Shown here piece by piece: positions 24,201 through 31,621 of a stretch of DNA of 54,777 bases (position 1 is the stretch's first letter; every line of letters starts with the position of its first letter). Under the pieces are notes generated by a model. It was given only the letters and a program-made list of their open reading frames with translations, had not been told where the DNA came from and did not search any database. Position numbers and translations under genes: made by a program. Location: positions 1-54,777 of the forward strand of contig SHVR01000013.1 in NCBI GenBank assembly GCA_009694185.1, given 5' to 3'. Source of the DNA: Alphaproteobacteria bacterium. GTDB taxonomy: Bacteria > Pseudomonadota > Alphaproteobacteria > SHVR01.

Positions 24201-26215
24201 TAGAGGCACTCCAGCACGAGGTTGCCCAGATCGTCGGCGCGGAGCGTGAAGCCGGGCGGCACCACGGTGGTTGTCCCGGCTTCCTCGATCAAGGCCGGCC
24301 CCCTCAGCGGTTGGCCCAGGGGGAGGCGCTCGCGATCATAGATCTCGGTCGTCTCGAACTTTGCCGCAAACGCCACCTGACGCTTTCCCATGCGCGCGCC
24401 AGCGAGGCTGCCCGTCTGGCTCTGGCGCGGCAAGGCGGGCTTGGCATCCAGGCCATAGGCGGCCAAGCGGAAGCAGACCACTTCGCTCGCATCGTCGGGC
24501 GCGTGGGCGTAACGCTCCTCATAGACGCGGCGGAATTGGGCCTCGATCTCGCTCGGCCCCGCTCGGCCCTCGGTGAGCGGCACGGCGAGCTCGAAGGCCT
24601 GGCCCTGGAAACGCATGTCGAGGCTCGCCTCGAAGCGCATGGCGTCGTCGGCGAAGCCGGCGTCGGCCAGCGTCTGGCGTGCCTCATGGCGGAGGCCACC
24701 GACGATCTCCTCGATCAGCGCCGGGCCGAGGTCCCGGGTCGCTATCAGGCGGGTGCGCGAATAGTCGCCGCGCGCATCCGCCACCAGCAAGCCAAAGGCC
24801 GAGAAATTGCCGGGGAAAGGCGGTATCAGCACGCGGCGAATGCCCAGCTCCTCGGCGATGAAGGCGGCGTGTAAGGGTCCCGCGCCCCCATAGGCGAACA
24901 GCGTGAAGTCGCGCGGGTCGATGCCGCGCATGATCGAGATTTCCTTGATGGTGCCGGTCATGCGCGTGACCGCCAGACGCACGATACCATCCGCCATTTG
25001 GATGGCATCGAGGTCGAGCGGCCGGGCGATGGCCTCGACGGCGGCCCGGGCCAGCGCCGGGTCGAGGGCGATCTCGCCACCCAAGGGTGCGGCCGGCGCC
25101 AGGCGCCCGAGCACCATATTGGCATCGGTGACCGTGGGCTGGTTGCCGCCCCGGCCATAGCAGGCGGGACCCGGCACGGCGCCGGCACTTTCCGGGCCGA
25201 CCGAAAGGAAACCGCTATTGCCGAGCGAGGCTATGCTGCCGCCGCCGGCACCCACCGTGCTGATCTCGATCTGTGGTACGCGATTCGGCAGGCCACCGAC
25301 GGCGCCCTCGTTGGTCATGGCAAAGGCGTGGCCGCGCACCAGGCAGCAATCGGTGCTCGTACCGCCCATGTCATAGGTGATGATGTCGGCATGGCCCGCT
25401 TGGCGCGCCACATGGACGGCGCCGATCACGCCGGCCGCCGGTCCCGACAGCATCGAGCCGACGGGCCGGCGAATGATCTGGTCGGCGGGCAAGGTGCCGC
25501 CGTTCGAGGTCATGATCGAGACCGGGCGCGTATAACCGCGCTCTTGCAGGCGCTCCTTGAGGGCGCCCAGATAGCTCGCCATGCGGGGCGCCACATAGGC
25601 GTTGAGGGCCGTGGTGGCGAAGCGCTCATATTCGCGTGCCTCGCCGAGCACGCCGGCTGACGTGGCGATGAAGGCGCCGGGGAGTGCCTGCGCCAGAATG
25701 TCGCGTGCCGCCCGCTCGTTGGCCTCGTTGGCATAGGCATGCAGGAAGCAGATGGCGACCGCGTCATAGCCGCCGGCCGCAAGCGTGTTGGCGAGGCGTG
25801 CCGTCTCCGCCCGGTCGAGCGGAGCCATGATCGTGCCGTCATGGAGCGTGCGTTCGTCAACCTCGAAGATGCTGGATCGCTGCACCAAGGGCGGCGGGCG
25901 AACGGCCTTGATGTCGTAGAGCTGGGTGCGGTTGCCGCGCCCGACGATCAAAACGTCGCGAAAGCCCCGGGTCGTCACCACGGCGAGCTTGGCGCCCTTG
26001 CGCTCGAGGGTGGTGTTGGTTGCGATCGTCGTGCCATGGGCGAATTTGGCGACCCGGGCGAGGTCGATGGCCAGCCGGTCGATGCCGGCGAGGATGCCGA
26101 TGGACTGATCCGACGGCGTCGATGGCGTTTTGGCGAGGCTGAGTTCGCCCGTCGCCGCGTCATAGAGCACCAGGTCGGTGAAGGTGCCGCCCACATCGAC
26201 GCCCAGCCACAGCAT
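24200..26215 (-). CDS. hyuA: Hydantoinase/oxoprolinase family subunit A (second copy)
   Basis: This is a 671-residue HyuA-type ATPase subunit. Motifs are WLGVDVGGTFTDLVLYD, FAHGTTIATNTTLERKG, MLSGPAAGVIGAVHVA, ITYDMGGTSTDCCLVRG, STVGAGGGSIASL and GPACYGRGGNQPTVTDANM. ATG 26215 is preferred over 26239 because AAGGAG stands 7 bases before it. It is the first gene of the second hyuAB pair; its promoter must lie in 26216-26300 or in the AT-rich DNA beyond. Confidence 0.92.
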   Translation of the reverse strand: MLWLGVDVGGTFTDLVLYDAATGELSLAKTPSTPSDQSIGILAGIDRLAIDLARVAKFAHGTTIATNTTLERKGAKLAVVTTRGFRDVLIVGRGNRTQLYDIKAVRPPPLVQRSSIFEVDERTLHDGTIMAPLDRAETARLANTLAAGGYDAVAICFLHAYANEANERAARDILAQALPGAFIATSAGVLGEAREYERFATTALNAYVAPRMASYLGALKERLQERGYTRPVSIMTSNGGTLPADQIIRRPVGSMLSGPAAGVIGAVHVARQAGHADIITYDMGGTSTDCCLVRGHAFAMTNEGAVGGLPNRVPQIEISTVGAGGGSIASLGNSGFLSVGPESAGAVPGPACYGRGGNQPTVTDANMVLGRLAPAAPLGGEIALDPALARAAVEAIARPLDLDAIQMADGIVRLAVTRMTGTIKEISIMRGIDPRDFTLFAYGGAGPLHAAFIAEELGIRRVLIPPFPGNFSAFGLLVADARGDYSRTRLIATRDLGPALIEEIVGGLRHEARQTLADAGFADDAMRFEASLDMRFQGQAFELAVPLTEGRAGPSEIEAQFRRVYEERYAHAPDDASEVVCFRLAAYGLDAKPALPRQSQTGSLAGARMGKRQVAFAAKFETTEIYDRERLPLGQPLRGPALIEEAGTTTVVPPGFTLRADDLGNLVLECL

Positions 26216-26302
26216 CCAACTTCTCCTTCGGATCGCCACCCTAGAGTTTCATGCCGACCGGCACCAGCCTCCGGATTTGCGTTCCGCGCAAACGTTGATC
26301 CC

Positions 26303-26412
26303 AATATAAAGCCAAAGCAAAGCCATTATGCTATTGTAAAATCACAAAACACAGAAATTTATAAGAAAATTATAGAATATATTGCATGTTATTTCGATAA
26401 ACACTATATATG
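26303..26412. other. Strongly AT-rich intergenic segment
   Basis: By hand count about 26 of 110 bases are G or C, against roughly two thirds in the neighbouring genes. The segment contains runs such as TTATAAGAAAATTATAGAA and ACTATATATGATTTT. It separates the second hyuA from a broken STGPR-family gene. A reading frame from the hyuA antisense strand runs into it but has no independent support. It could hold promoters for both sides, a nucleoid-protein site or the scar of an inserted element. The rest of 26216-26462 shows no gene. Confidence 0.75.
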
Positions 26413-26462
26413 ATTTTCCACCGTTTGTCACCCGCCGATGAGCCGCGGAAAGAGGTGCCACC

Positions 26463-27027
26463 ATGACCACGGAAAAGCAGATTGCCGCCAACCGGCGGAA
26501 CGCCCAACTCAGTACCGGCCCGCGTAGCGCGGACGGCAAGGAGATGACGAGCCGGAATGGGCAGCTCAAGGGGGGGCGCCGACCGGCGGCGCCACCATGA
26601 CGACGTTCTGGCGACAGAGTTCGGCGCCTTGCACCGGGAGCTGATTGACCAATATCAGCCCCAGGGCGCCGTCGAGGCGGAGCTGGTAGACGGTATCGCC
26701 GCCGACTTCTGGCGTCGGCGTCGGGCGGCGAGCCTCGAGACCGCCCTCTTCGACCCGGCGGACGGGCGCGCGGGCACGATCGAGCGGCTTGTGCCGGCGG
26801 CGGCGATCGAGCGGGACATCGGCTATGGCCAGCGCCTCTACCACGCCTTCGTCTACGCCAATAATACCGGCGCCGATTTCGCCAAGCTGGCGCGCTATCT
26901 GGCGGTGATCGACGCCTCGTTGCACCGCAACCTGCAAACCCTCGCCCGACTCCAGGCGGGCCGAGGACGGCGCGGGGGCGAGGACACGGTGGAGATGGCG
27001 GCGGTGGCGACGGTGATGTCGGGTTAA
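26463..27027 (+). pseudogene. Frameshifted 'STGPR-EGK' family gene
   Basis: ATG 26463 opens with the family signature KQIAANRRNAQLSTGPRS followed by ADGKEMTSRNGQLKG, then runs to a stop in that frame at about 26600. The family's remaining part is in the next frame from about 26600 to 27027: ATEFGALHRELIDQYQPQ, then VEAELVDGIAADFWRRRRA and LARYLAVIDASLHRNLQTL. The short His-Gly-Leu segment usually between the two halves is missing, so a frameshift with a small deletion occurred around 26560-26600. Intact family members are about 180-200 residues of unknown function and often occur in several genomic copies. A G7 run at 26571-26577 near the break could be a slippage or sequencing-error site. 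Confidence 0.72.
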
Positions 27028-27039
27028 AATGACGCCGAG

Positions 27040-27194
27040 AACTAATACTAAGCCTCGATGAGCTTGCCTCATCGAGGCTTGGCCGGCGCGACCGCGCCGC
27101 GCCGCCGATGCGGCGAAAGCCAAGCGCGCGGAGCGCACGCCCGGCGTTTGAGGGCGTCTCGATGATCGGTTTCGATCATCGAGACCTGGTATAA
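27040..27194 (+). repeat. 155-bp palindrome-rich repeat, copy 1
   Basis: This segment matches the reverse complement of 39646-39800 at 152 of 155 positions by hand alignment, without gaps. It begins with a hairpin (AAGCCTCGATGAG / CTCATCGAGGCTT, 5-base loop) and ends with another (GTCTCGATGATCG / CGATCATCGAGAC, 4-base loop), with a GC-rich middle. The two ends are also imperfect inverted repeats of each other (ATACTAAGCCTCGATGA against ATACCAGGTCTCGATGA). No coding frame is evident. It looks like a small non-autonomous mobile or BIME-like element. Confidence 0.93.
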
Positions 27195-27220
27195 TAGGTC
27201 GCCGCCCGATCATACCCTGT

Positions 27221-27269
27221 GCGTTATACGCTTTACGTATTACTTGTTGCAATATACTCTGGTGGTTCC
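27221..27269 (+). promoter_or_regulatory. Probable higBA promoter/operator region
   Basis: A TATACT box at 27253-27258 lies 12 bases before the toxin start, with TTTACG at 27232-27237 as a poor -35 (15-base spacing). Short palindromes (GCGT-TAT-ACGC at 27221-27231 and TACGTA at 27234-27239) overlap it and could be the antitoxin's operator. HigA-type antitoxins typically repress their own operon this way. The assignment is by position and pattern only. Confidence 0.3.
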
Positions 27270-27548
27270 ATGATCAGATCCTTTCGTGATCGCGCCACCG
27301 AGCGGCTTTGGCTGGGCGAATTCGTCAGGCGGTTCGGCGGCATCGCAAAGCAGGCCGTGCGAAAGCTCGACATGCTTCATCATGCCCGCGACCTTGGCGA
27401 CTTGCGTGCGCCTCCGGCAAACCGGCTGGAAGGACTTTCGGGAGACCGCCGGGGCCAGCACTCGATCCGTATAAATGATCGGTGGCGCGTTTGCTTCACA
27501 TGGACCAAGGAGGGTCCGGCACATGTCGAAATCGTCGACTACCATTAA
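27270..27548 (+). CDS. higB: HigB/RelE-type toxin
   Basis: This 92-residue RelE-superfamily protein of the HigB (plasmid maintenance killer) branch has FRDRATERLWLGEF at the start. LDMLHHARDLGDLRAPPANR lies in the middle, and the conserved end is RRGQHSIRINDRWRVCFTW with EIVDYH. HigB toxins cut mRNA on the ribosome. The start is ATG 27270; a longer GTG frame from 27219 is rejected because it covers the promoter. It precedes and overlaps the antitoxin gene by 26 bases, the toxin-first order usual for higBA. It sits between two damaged members of another gene family. Confidence 0.93.
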   Translation: MIRSFRDRATERLWLGEFVRRFGGIAKQAVRKLDMLHHARDLGDLRAPPANRLEGLSGDRRGQHSIRINDRWRVCFTWTKEGPAHVEIVDYH

Positions 27549-27876
27549 GGGGGTTCCTCAGCACCCTGTTAAGGGGGTAGCCACCCCCAATCGCGTGACC
27601 ACCCATCCAGGCGAAGTGCTGGCCGAGGAATTTCTGAAGCCGTTGGGCATGTCGGTGAACGCGCTTGCCATGGCGTTGCGCGTACCGGCGACGCGCATCG
27701 GCGCCATCGTCAACGGCGGACGGTCGGTGAGCGCCGATACGGCGTTGCGGCTGGCGCGCTTCTTTGGCACCAGTCCGGAATTCTGGGTGAATTTGCAAGC
27801 CGTGCACGACCTGACCAAGGCAAGACAGGAAAGTGGCGCCACGATTGCGCGGGACGTTCGGCCGCGCGCCAAGTGA
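27523..27876 (+). CDS. higA: HigA-type antitoxin
   Basis: This 117-residue Xre-family antitoxin has the HigA helix-turn-helix: HPGEVLAEEFLKPLGMSVNA, LAMALRVPATRIGAIVNGGR, then SADTALRLARFFGTSPEFWV. ATG 27523 has a near-perfect AAGGAGGG site at 27507-27514 inside the toxin gene, giving strong independent translation of the antitoxin. It should neutralise HigB and repress the operon. The extended N-terminal segment (SKSSTTIKGVPQHPVKGV) is a little longer than common. Confidence 0.93.
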   Translation: MSKSSTTIKGVPQHPVKGVATPNRVTTHPGEVLAEEFLKPLGMSVNALAMALRVPATRIGAIVNGGRSVSADTALRLARFFGTSPEFWVNLQAVHDLTKARQESGATIARDVRPRAK

Positions 27877-28167
27877 ATGGACCGCCGAGGGGGAATGGCA
27901 GGCCATTTCGCGCTCGCCAACAATTCCCGGGCCGATATCGGCAAGCTGGTGCGCTATCTCGCGGTGATCGACGGGTCGCCGCACCGCAATCTGCAAACCC
28001 TCGCGCGCCTCCAGGCGCTGCGGGGATTGCGCGCGGGAGCGGAGGCGGTGGAGACGGTGGCTTTCCTACACCACTACTCGGGGCACGACCACGCGGTGGG
28101 GGTGGTCGACGGCGAGAAAACCGAAAGAGGTCGAGGCGCCAACCCTGCCCATGTGAGGGGAGGGTGA
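27877..28167 (+). pseudogene. Orphan C-terminal fragment of the STGPR family
   Basis: Residues encoded at about 27903-28070 (FALANNSRADIGKLVRYLAV, then IDGSPHRNLQTLARLQALRG) closely match the end of the broken gene at 26463-27027 (ANNTGADFAKLARYLAVIDA, then SLHRNLQTLARLQ). The N-terminal two thirds are absent. The frame directly continues from the antitoxin stop and ends in low-complexity sequence, so it is a remnant, not a gene. The copies differ at many bases and are old paralogues rather than a fresh duplication. From 28070 to 28199 I see nothing else. Confidence 0.7.
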
Positions 28168-28199
28168 GGGGGAGTGTTTCCGGACATTTTGAAACCGCT

Positions 28200-28904
28200 C
28201 TAGCGCCCGAGATAGGAGGCCAGCACCTCCGGGTTGTTGATGAGCTCTTTTGCCCGGCCGGAATAGGCGATGGCGCCGTCCTTCAGCACATGGGCGTCTT
28301 CGGCAACGGCCGCCGCCACGCCCACATTCTGCTCGACGATCAGCATGGTGAGGCCGCGGGCGTGCAGGCCGACCAGGGTCTCGATCATCGCCTCGACGAT
28401 GATGGGGGCGAGGCCGACCGAGGGCTCGTCCATCAACAAGAGGCGCGGCCGCGCCATCAGCGCCCGACCGATGGCGACCTGCTGCTGCTCGCCGCCCGAG
28501 AGGCTGCCGGCCCGCTTGGTTCGCTTTTCCTTGAGGCGCGGAAACAGGCTGTAGATCTCGTCGATGTCGGCCTGGATCTGGCGGCCGCCTGGGCGGGTCG
28601 CGGCGCCGAGTTCCAGATTCTCCTCGACCGTCATCTGGCTGAATACTTCGCGGCCCTGGGGCACCTGCACGATGCCCGCCTTGACCATGCGGTCGGGCGC
28701 CCAGCCGGCCATCTCTCGGCCCTCGAATTTGACCGAGCCGGCGCGTGGCGGCACCAGGCCCGAGAGCGCGTTGAGGATGGTAGTCTTGCCGGAGCCGTTG
28801 CCGCCGAGGAGGGCCACGATGCCGTTCGACGGCACCTGGAACGAGACGTCCCTCAGCACCTCCGTGACGCCATACCAGACATTGAGATGGCTGATTTCAA
28901 GCAT
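28200..28904 (-). CDS. livF: Branched-chain amino acid-type ABC transporter ATPase LivF (system 1)
   Basis: This 234-residue ABC ATPase has Walker A GGNGSGKTT, Q-loop PQGREVFSQMTVEENL, signature SLSGGEQQQVAIGRALM, Walker B LLLMDEPSVGLAP and H-loop LIVEQNV. The LivF subtype is indicated by the size and the closing YLGR. It is last of five system-1 genes (livK-H-M-G-F) on the minus strand and overlaps livG by 8 bases. The system imports amino acids or related carboxylates/amides from the periplasm; the exact ligand is not evident. Confidence 0.93.
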   Translation of the reverse strand: MLEISHLNVWYGVTEVLRDVSFQVPSNGIVALLGGNGSGKTTILNALSGLVPPRAGSVKFEGREMAGWAPDRMVKAGIVQVPQGREVFSQMTVEENLELGAATRPGGRQIQADIDEIYSLFPRLKEKRTKRAGSLSGGEQQQVAIGRALMARPRLLLMDEPSVGLAPIIVEAMIETLVGLHARGLTMLIVEQNVGVAAAVAEDAHVLKDGAIAYSGRAKELINNPEVLASYLGR

Positions 28905-29670
28905 GGGCCTGGGCGCCCAGATAGGCCTCGATCACCAGCGGGTCGTCGCGGACCGATACAGGATTACCATCGGCGATCTTGCGCCCGGAATTGAGGACCA
29001 CGATGCGATCGGAGACCGCCATCACCAAGCGGATCACATGCTCGATCATCACCAGCGTGATGCCCTTCTCCTTGCGGATGCGCCGCAAGAGTTCGTCGAG
29101 CTCCGCCACCCGGTTGATCGAGAGGCCGACCGCCGGCTCGTCGAGGAGGACCACCTTGGGCTCGTTGATGAGCGCGCGCGCGATCTCGACGATGCGCTGC
29201 TGGCCGAATGAGAGCGCGTTGCCCGGCCGGTCGGCGAAATGGCGGAAGCCCACGAAATCGAGCGCCGCCTCCGCCTTGGCGCGCAGGCGCGCTTCCTCCC
29301 GGCGCATGGCCGATGTCCGAAAGGCCGATTGGAAGAGGCCCGCATGGCTGGCGAGGTGCAGGCCGGTCATCATGTTCTCCAGCACGGTCATGCCGGGGAA
29401 CAGTTGCGACGACTGGAAGGTGCGGCCCAAGCCCATGCCGGCGACGGCGCTCGGCTTGCGTCCGGTGATCAGGGTGCCATTCAGCCAGATCGCGCCCTTG
29501 TTCGGCTGGGCCATGCCGCAAATGACATTCAACAAGGTCGTCTTGCCGGCCCCGTTCGGCCCGATGATGCCGACGATCTCGCCCGGTTCGACGTCGATGC
29601 TCACGTCCGCAAGGGCGTCGACGCCGCCGAACGAGACCGAGACGTCCTGGACGCTCAGGATGGCGCTCAT
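28897..29670 (-). CDS. livG: Branched-chain amino acid-type ABC transporter ATPase LivG (system 1)
   Basis: This 257-residue LivG-type ATPase has GPNGAGKTTLLNVICG (Walker A), GRTFQSSQLFPGMTVLEN (Q-loop), ALSFGQQRIVEIARALI (signature), VVLLDEPAVGLS (Walker B) and MIEHVIRLV (H-loop). It carries the LivG insertion between the Q-loop and the signature, and ends IEAYLGAQA. It overlaps livM by 4 bases and livF by 8, so translation is tightly coupled. Confidence 0.93.
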   Translation of the reverse strand: MSAILSVQDVSVSFGGVDALADVSIDVEPGEIVGIIGPNGAGKTTLLNVICGMAQPNKGAIWLNGTLITGRKPSAVAGMGLGRTFQSSQLFPGMTVLENMMTGLHLASHAGLFQSAFRTSAMRREEARLRAKAEAALDFVGFRHFADRPGNALSFGQQRIVEIARALINEPKVVLLDEPAVGLSINRVAELDELLRRIRKEKGITLVMIEHVIRLVMAVSDRIVVLNSGRKIADGNPVSVRDDPLVIEAYLGAQAHA

Positions 29671-30680
29671 TCGGCGGGCTTGCGTGTGGCGGCCGGGGTG
29701 GGTTCGCTCGGCGCCGTTTGGTCGGGCCCCGCCTTGTAATGCAGTCGCTCGTCCCAGCCGAGCTTGCGGCGCAAGAGGTCGACGATGCCCCGCGGCTGGA
29801 ACAGCACGAAGGCGAGCAGCAGGCCACCGAAGGCGATCTCCATGGTCGCCTTGAACTCGCGGATCACTTCAAGGAGGACCACCAGGATCACGGCGCCGAT
29901 GATCGAGCCCATGATCGAGCCGAGGCCGCCCATCACCACCGCCGCCTTGTGGAGGACCATCTGTAGGAGATCGAAACCCTCGGGGCCGACAAAGCCGAGC
30001 ACGCCGCCATAGAGCGCGCCCGCCGTGCCGGCGTAAAAGCCGGAGAGCGCGAAGGCCAGCGCCTTGTAGCGCAAGAGATCGATGCCGAGGGCCTGGGCGG
30101 CGATCTCGCCATCGCGCATGGCAACGAAGGCGCGGCCGATGCGCGAGCCCATGGCGTTCCAGGCGAACCAGATGAGGCCGGCGGCCGCCAGCCAGCTCAG
30201 CAGATACATGCCATTGGGTTGGGTGAGTGGCAGCGGGCCGAAGTCGATGCGTGGTGGCGAGAAGCCGCCGGCGCCGAATGTAACCGTATCCCAATGGGAC
30301 ATGACCCAGAGGGTGAACTGGGCAAAAGCAAGGGTGACCAGCGCCAAATAGATGCCCGAAAGCCGGAGCGCCGGCAACGCCATCACCGTGCCGCTCACCA
30401 TAGCAATGAGTGCCCCCGATGGCAAAGCGAGCCAGTAGGGCACACCGAAATGCGCTTGGAGGAGGCCGGCGCCATAGGCGCCGATGCCGAACATGGCGGC
30501 GTTGGCGAAGGCCAGTTGGCCCGCATAGCCGATCAAGAGATTGAGGCCCACTGCCAGGATCATGTAGAGGAGCACGAGGTTGGCGATGAAGACGTAGTAT
30601 TTGTTGGCCAGGAACGGCACGACGGCAAGCGTTACGAACAAGGCGAAAATGAGGTTCCGTGGCGAGAGCAAACGGCGCAT
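29667..30680 (-). CDS. livM: Branched-chain amino acid-type ABC transporter permease LivM (system 1)
   Basis: This 337-residue inner-membrane permease has multiple hydrophobic helices and the LivM motifs AVGLNLLIGYAGQLAFANAA, ALPALRLSGIYLALVTLAF and the EAA-like MRDGEIAAQALGIDLLRYK. It ends with an unusual hydrophilic tail (QTAPSEPTPAATRKPAE). The ATG at 30680 lies 1 base after the livH stop; a longer frame overlapping livH is rejected. Confidence 0.92.
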   Translation of the reverse strand: MRRLLSPRNLIFALFVTLAVVPFLANKYYVFIANLVLLYMILAVGLNLLIGYAGQLAFANAAMFGIGAYGAGLLQAHFGVPYWLALPSGALIAMVSGTVMALPALRLSGIYLALVTLAFAQFTLWVMSHWDTVTFGAGGFSPPRIDFGPLPLTQPNGMYLLSWLAAAGLIWFAWNAMGSRIGRAFVAMRDGEIAAQALGIDLLRYKALAFALSGFYAGTAGALYGGVLGFVGPEGFDLLQMVLHKAAVVMGGLGSIMGSIIGAVILVVLLEVIREFKATMEIAFGGLLLAFVLFQPRGIVDLLRRKLGWDERLHYKAGPDQTAPSEPTPAATRKPAE

Positions 30681-30681
30681 G

Positions 30682-31566
30682 TCAAACGCGCCGGACGCCG
30701 CGGAGGCCAAACAGCCCCGTCGGCAGGAAAACCATCGCGAACATAATGACGACGAAGGCCGAGACCTCTTCGAGGCCGGTGTGGATATAGCCGGCGGCCA
30801 TCTTTTCCAGGAGGCCGAGGACGATGCCGCCCGCAATGGCACCCGGGATGCTGGTGAGCCCGCCCAGGACAGCGGCGGCGAAGCCCTTGACGAACAGCAC
30901 GAAGCCGATGTCGGGCGACAAGAGCGTGATCGGCGCCATCAACACGGCGGCCGCGCCCGCGACGGCCGCGCCCACGCCGAAGGTGTACATATACACCCGG
31001 TCGACGCGAATGCCGACCAGGGTGGCCGCCTTCGGGTTGTTGGCGGTCGCCTGCATGAATTTGCCGGCGCGCGTGAGCTTGAAGAAAAGCGCGAAGGCGA
31101 CCATGACGACGACGGCGGCACCCATCACCACCAGCTCCTGGGACATGACCATCAATCCCAGGAACATGATCGGCTCCGGCGAGATGAGCGGCGGAAAGGC
31201 GATATGATGCCCGGAACTGCCCCAGGCACTCCTGGCGATGCCCTTGAAGATGAACGAGAGGCCGACCATGGCGAGGAGGACGCTGACCAGGGTCTGACTG
31301 CGCATCAGCGGCCGGAAAGCGATTCGGTCGGTGACGATCCCGATGGCGAAGGCGCAGGCCACCGCCATGAACAGCGAGAGGACATAGGGCACCCCCAGCA
31401 TGGCGTGGAAGCTGTAGGCGAAGAAGCCGCCGAACATGAACATCTCGCCATGGGCGAAGTTCACCACCTGGGTTGCCTTGAAGACCACCACCAGGCCAAG
31501 GGCGACCAAGGCATAGAGCGCCCCCGTCGTCAGACCGGCGGCGATCAGGTAGGAAAACATCTCCAT
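30682..31566 (-). CDS. livH: Branched-chain amino acid-type ABC transporter permease LivH (system 1)
   Basis: This 294-residue permease has the LivH opening TTGALYALVALGLVVVFKAT and VNFAHGEMFMFGGF, the cytoplasmic coupling segment ATANNPKAATLVGIRVDRVY, and the end GGIVLGLLEKMAAGYI. ATG 31566 is used, since the frame upstream of it is low-complexity leader sequence between livK and livH. It pairs with LivM to form the membrane channel. Confidence 0.92.
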   Translation of the reverse strand: MEMFSYLIAAGLTTGALYALVALGLVVVFKATQVVNFAHGEMFMFGGFFAYSFHAMLGVPYVLSLFMAVACAFAIGIVTDRIAFRPLMRSQTLVSVLLAMVGLSFIFKGIARSAWGSSGHHIAFPPLISPEPIMFLGLMVMSQELVVMGAAVVVMVAFALFFKLTRAGKFMQATANNPKAATLVGIRVDRVYMYTFGVGAAVAGAAAVLMAPITLLSPDIGFVLFVKGFAAAVLGGLTSIPGAIAGGIVLGLLEKMAAGYIHTGLEEVSAFVVIMFAMVFLPTGLFGLRGVRRV

Positions 31567-31621
31567 CTGGGAAACCTGCTGCCGGCGGCGGCCCGCGCCG
31601 CCGGCCTCCATCGGACGCCGC

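Noticed and set aside
25739..26413. Plus-strand frame running out of hyuA antisense into the AT-rich segment
   Set aside because: The Lys/Ile/Tyr-rich tail just reflects the AT-rich DNA; there is no start or ribosome site at the AT-rich part and no family.
27040..27194. 155-bp repeat as an integron attC site
   Set aside because: It lacks the attC core-site layout, no integron integrase is present, and the two copies are inverted and far apart.
27219..27269. Longer HigB starting at GTG 27219
   Set aside because: The extra 17 residues are hydrophobic and unlike RelE/HigB proteins, and they cover the probable promoter.
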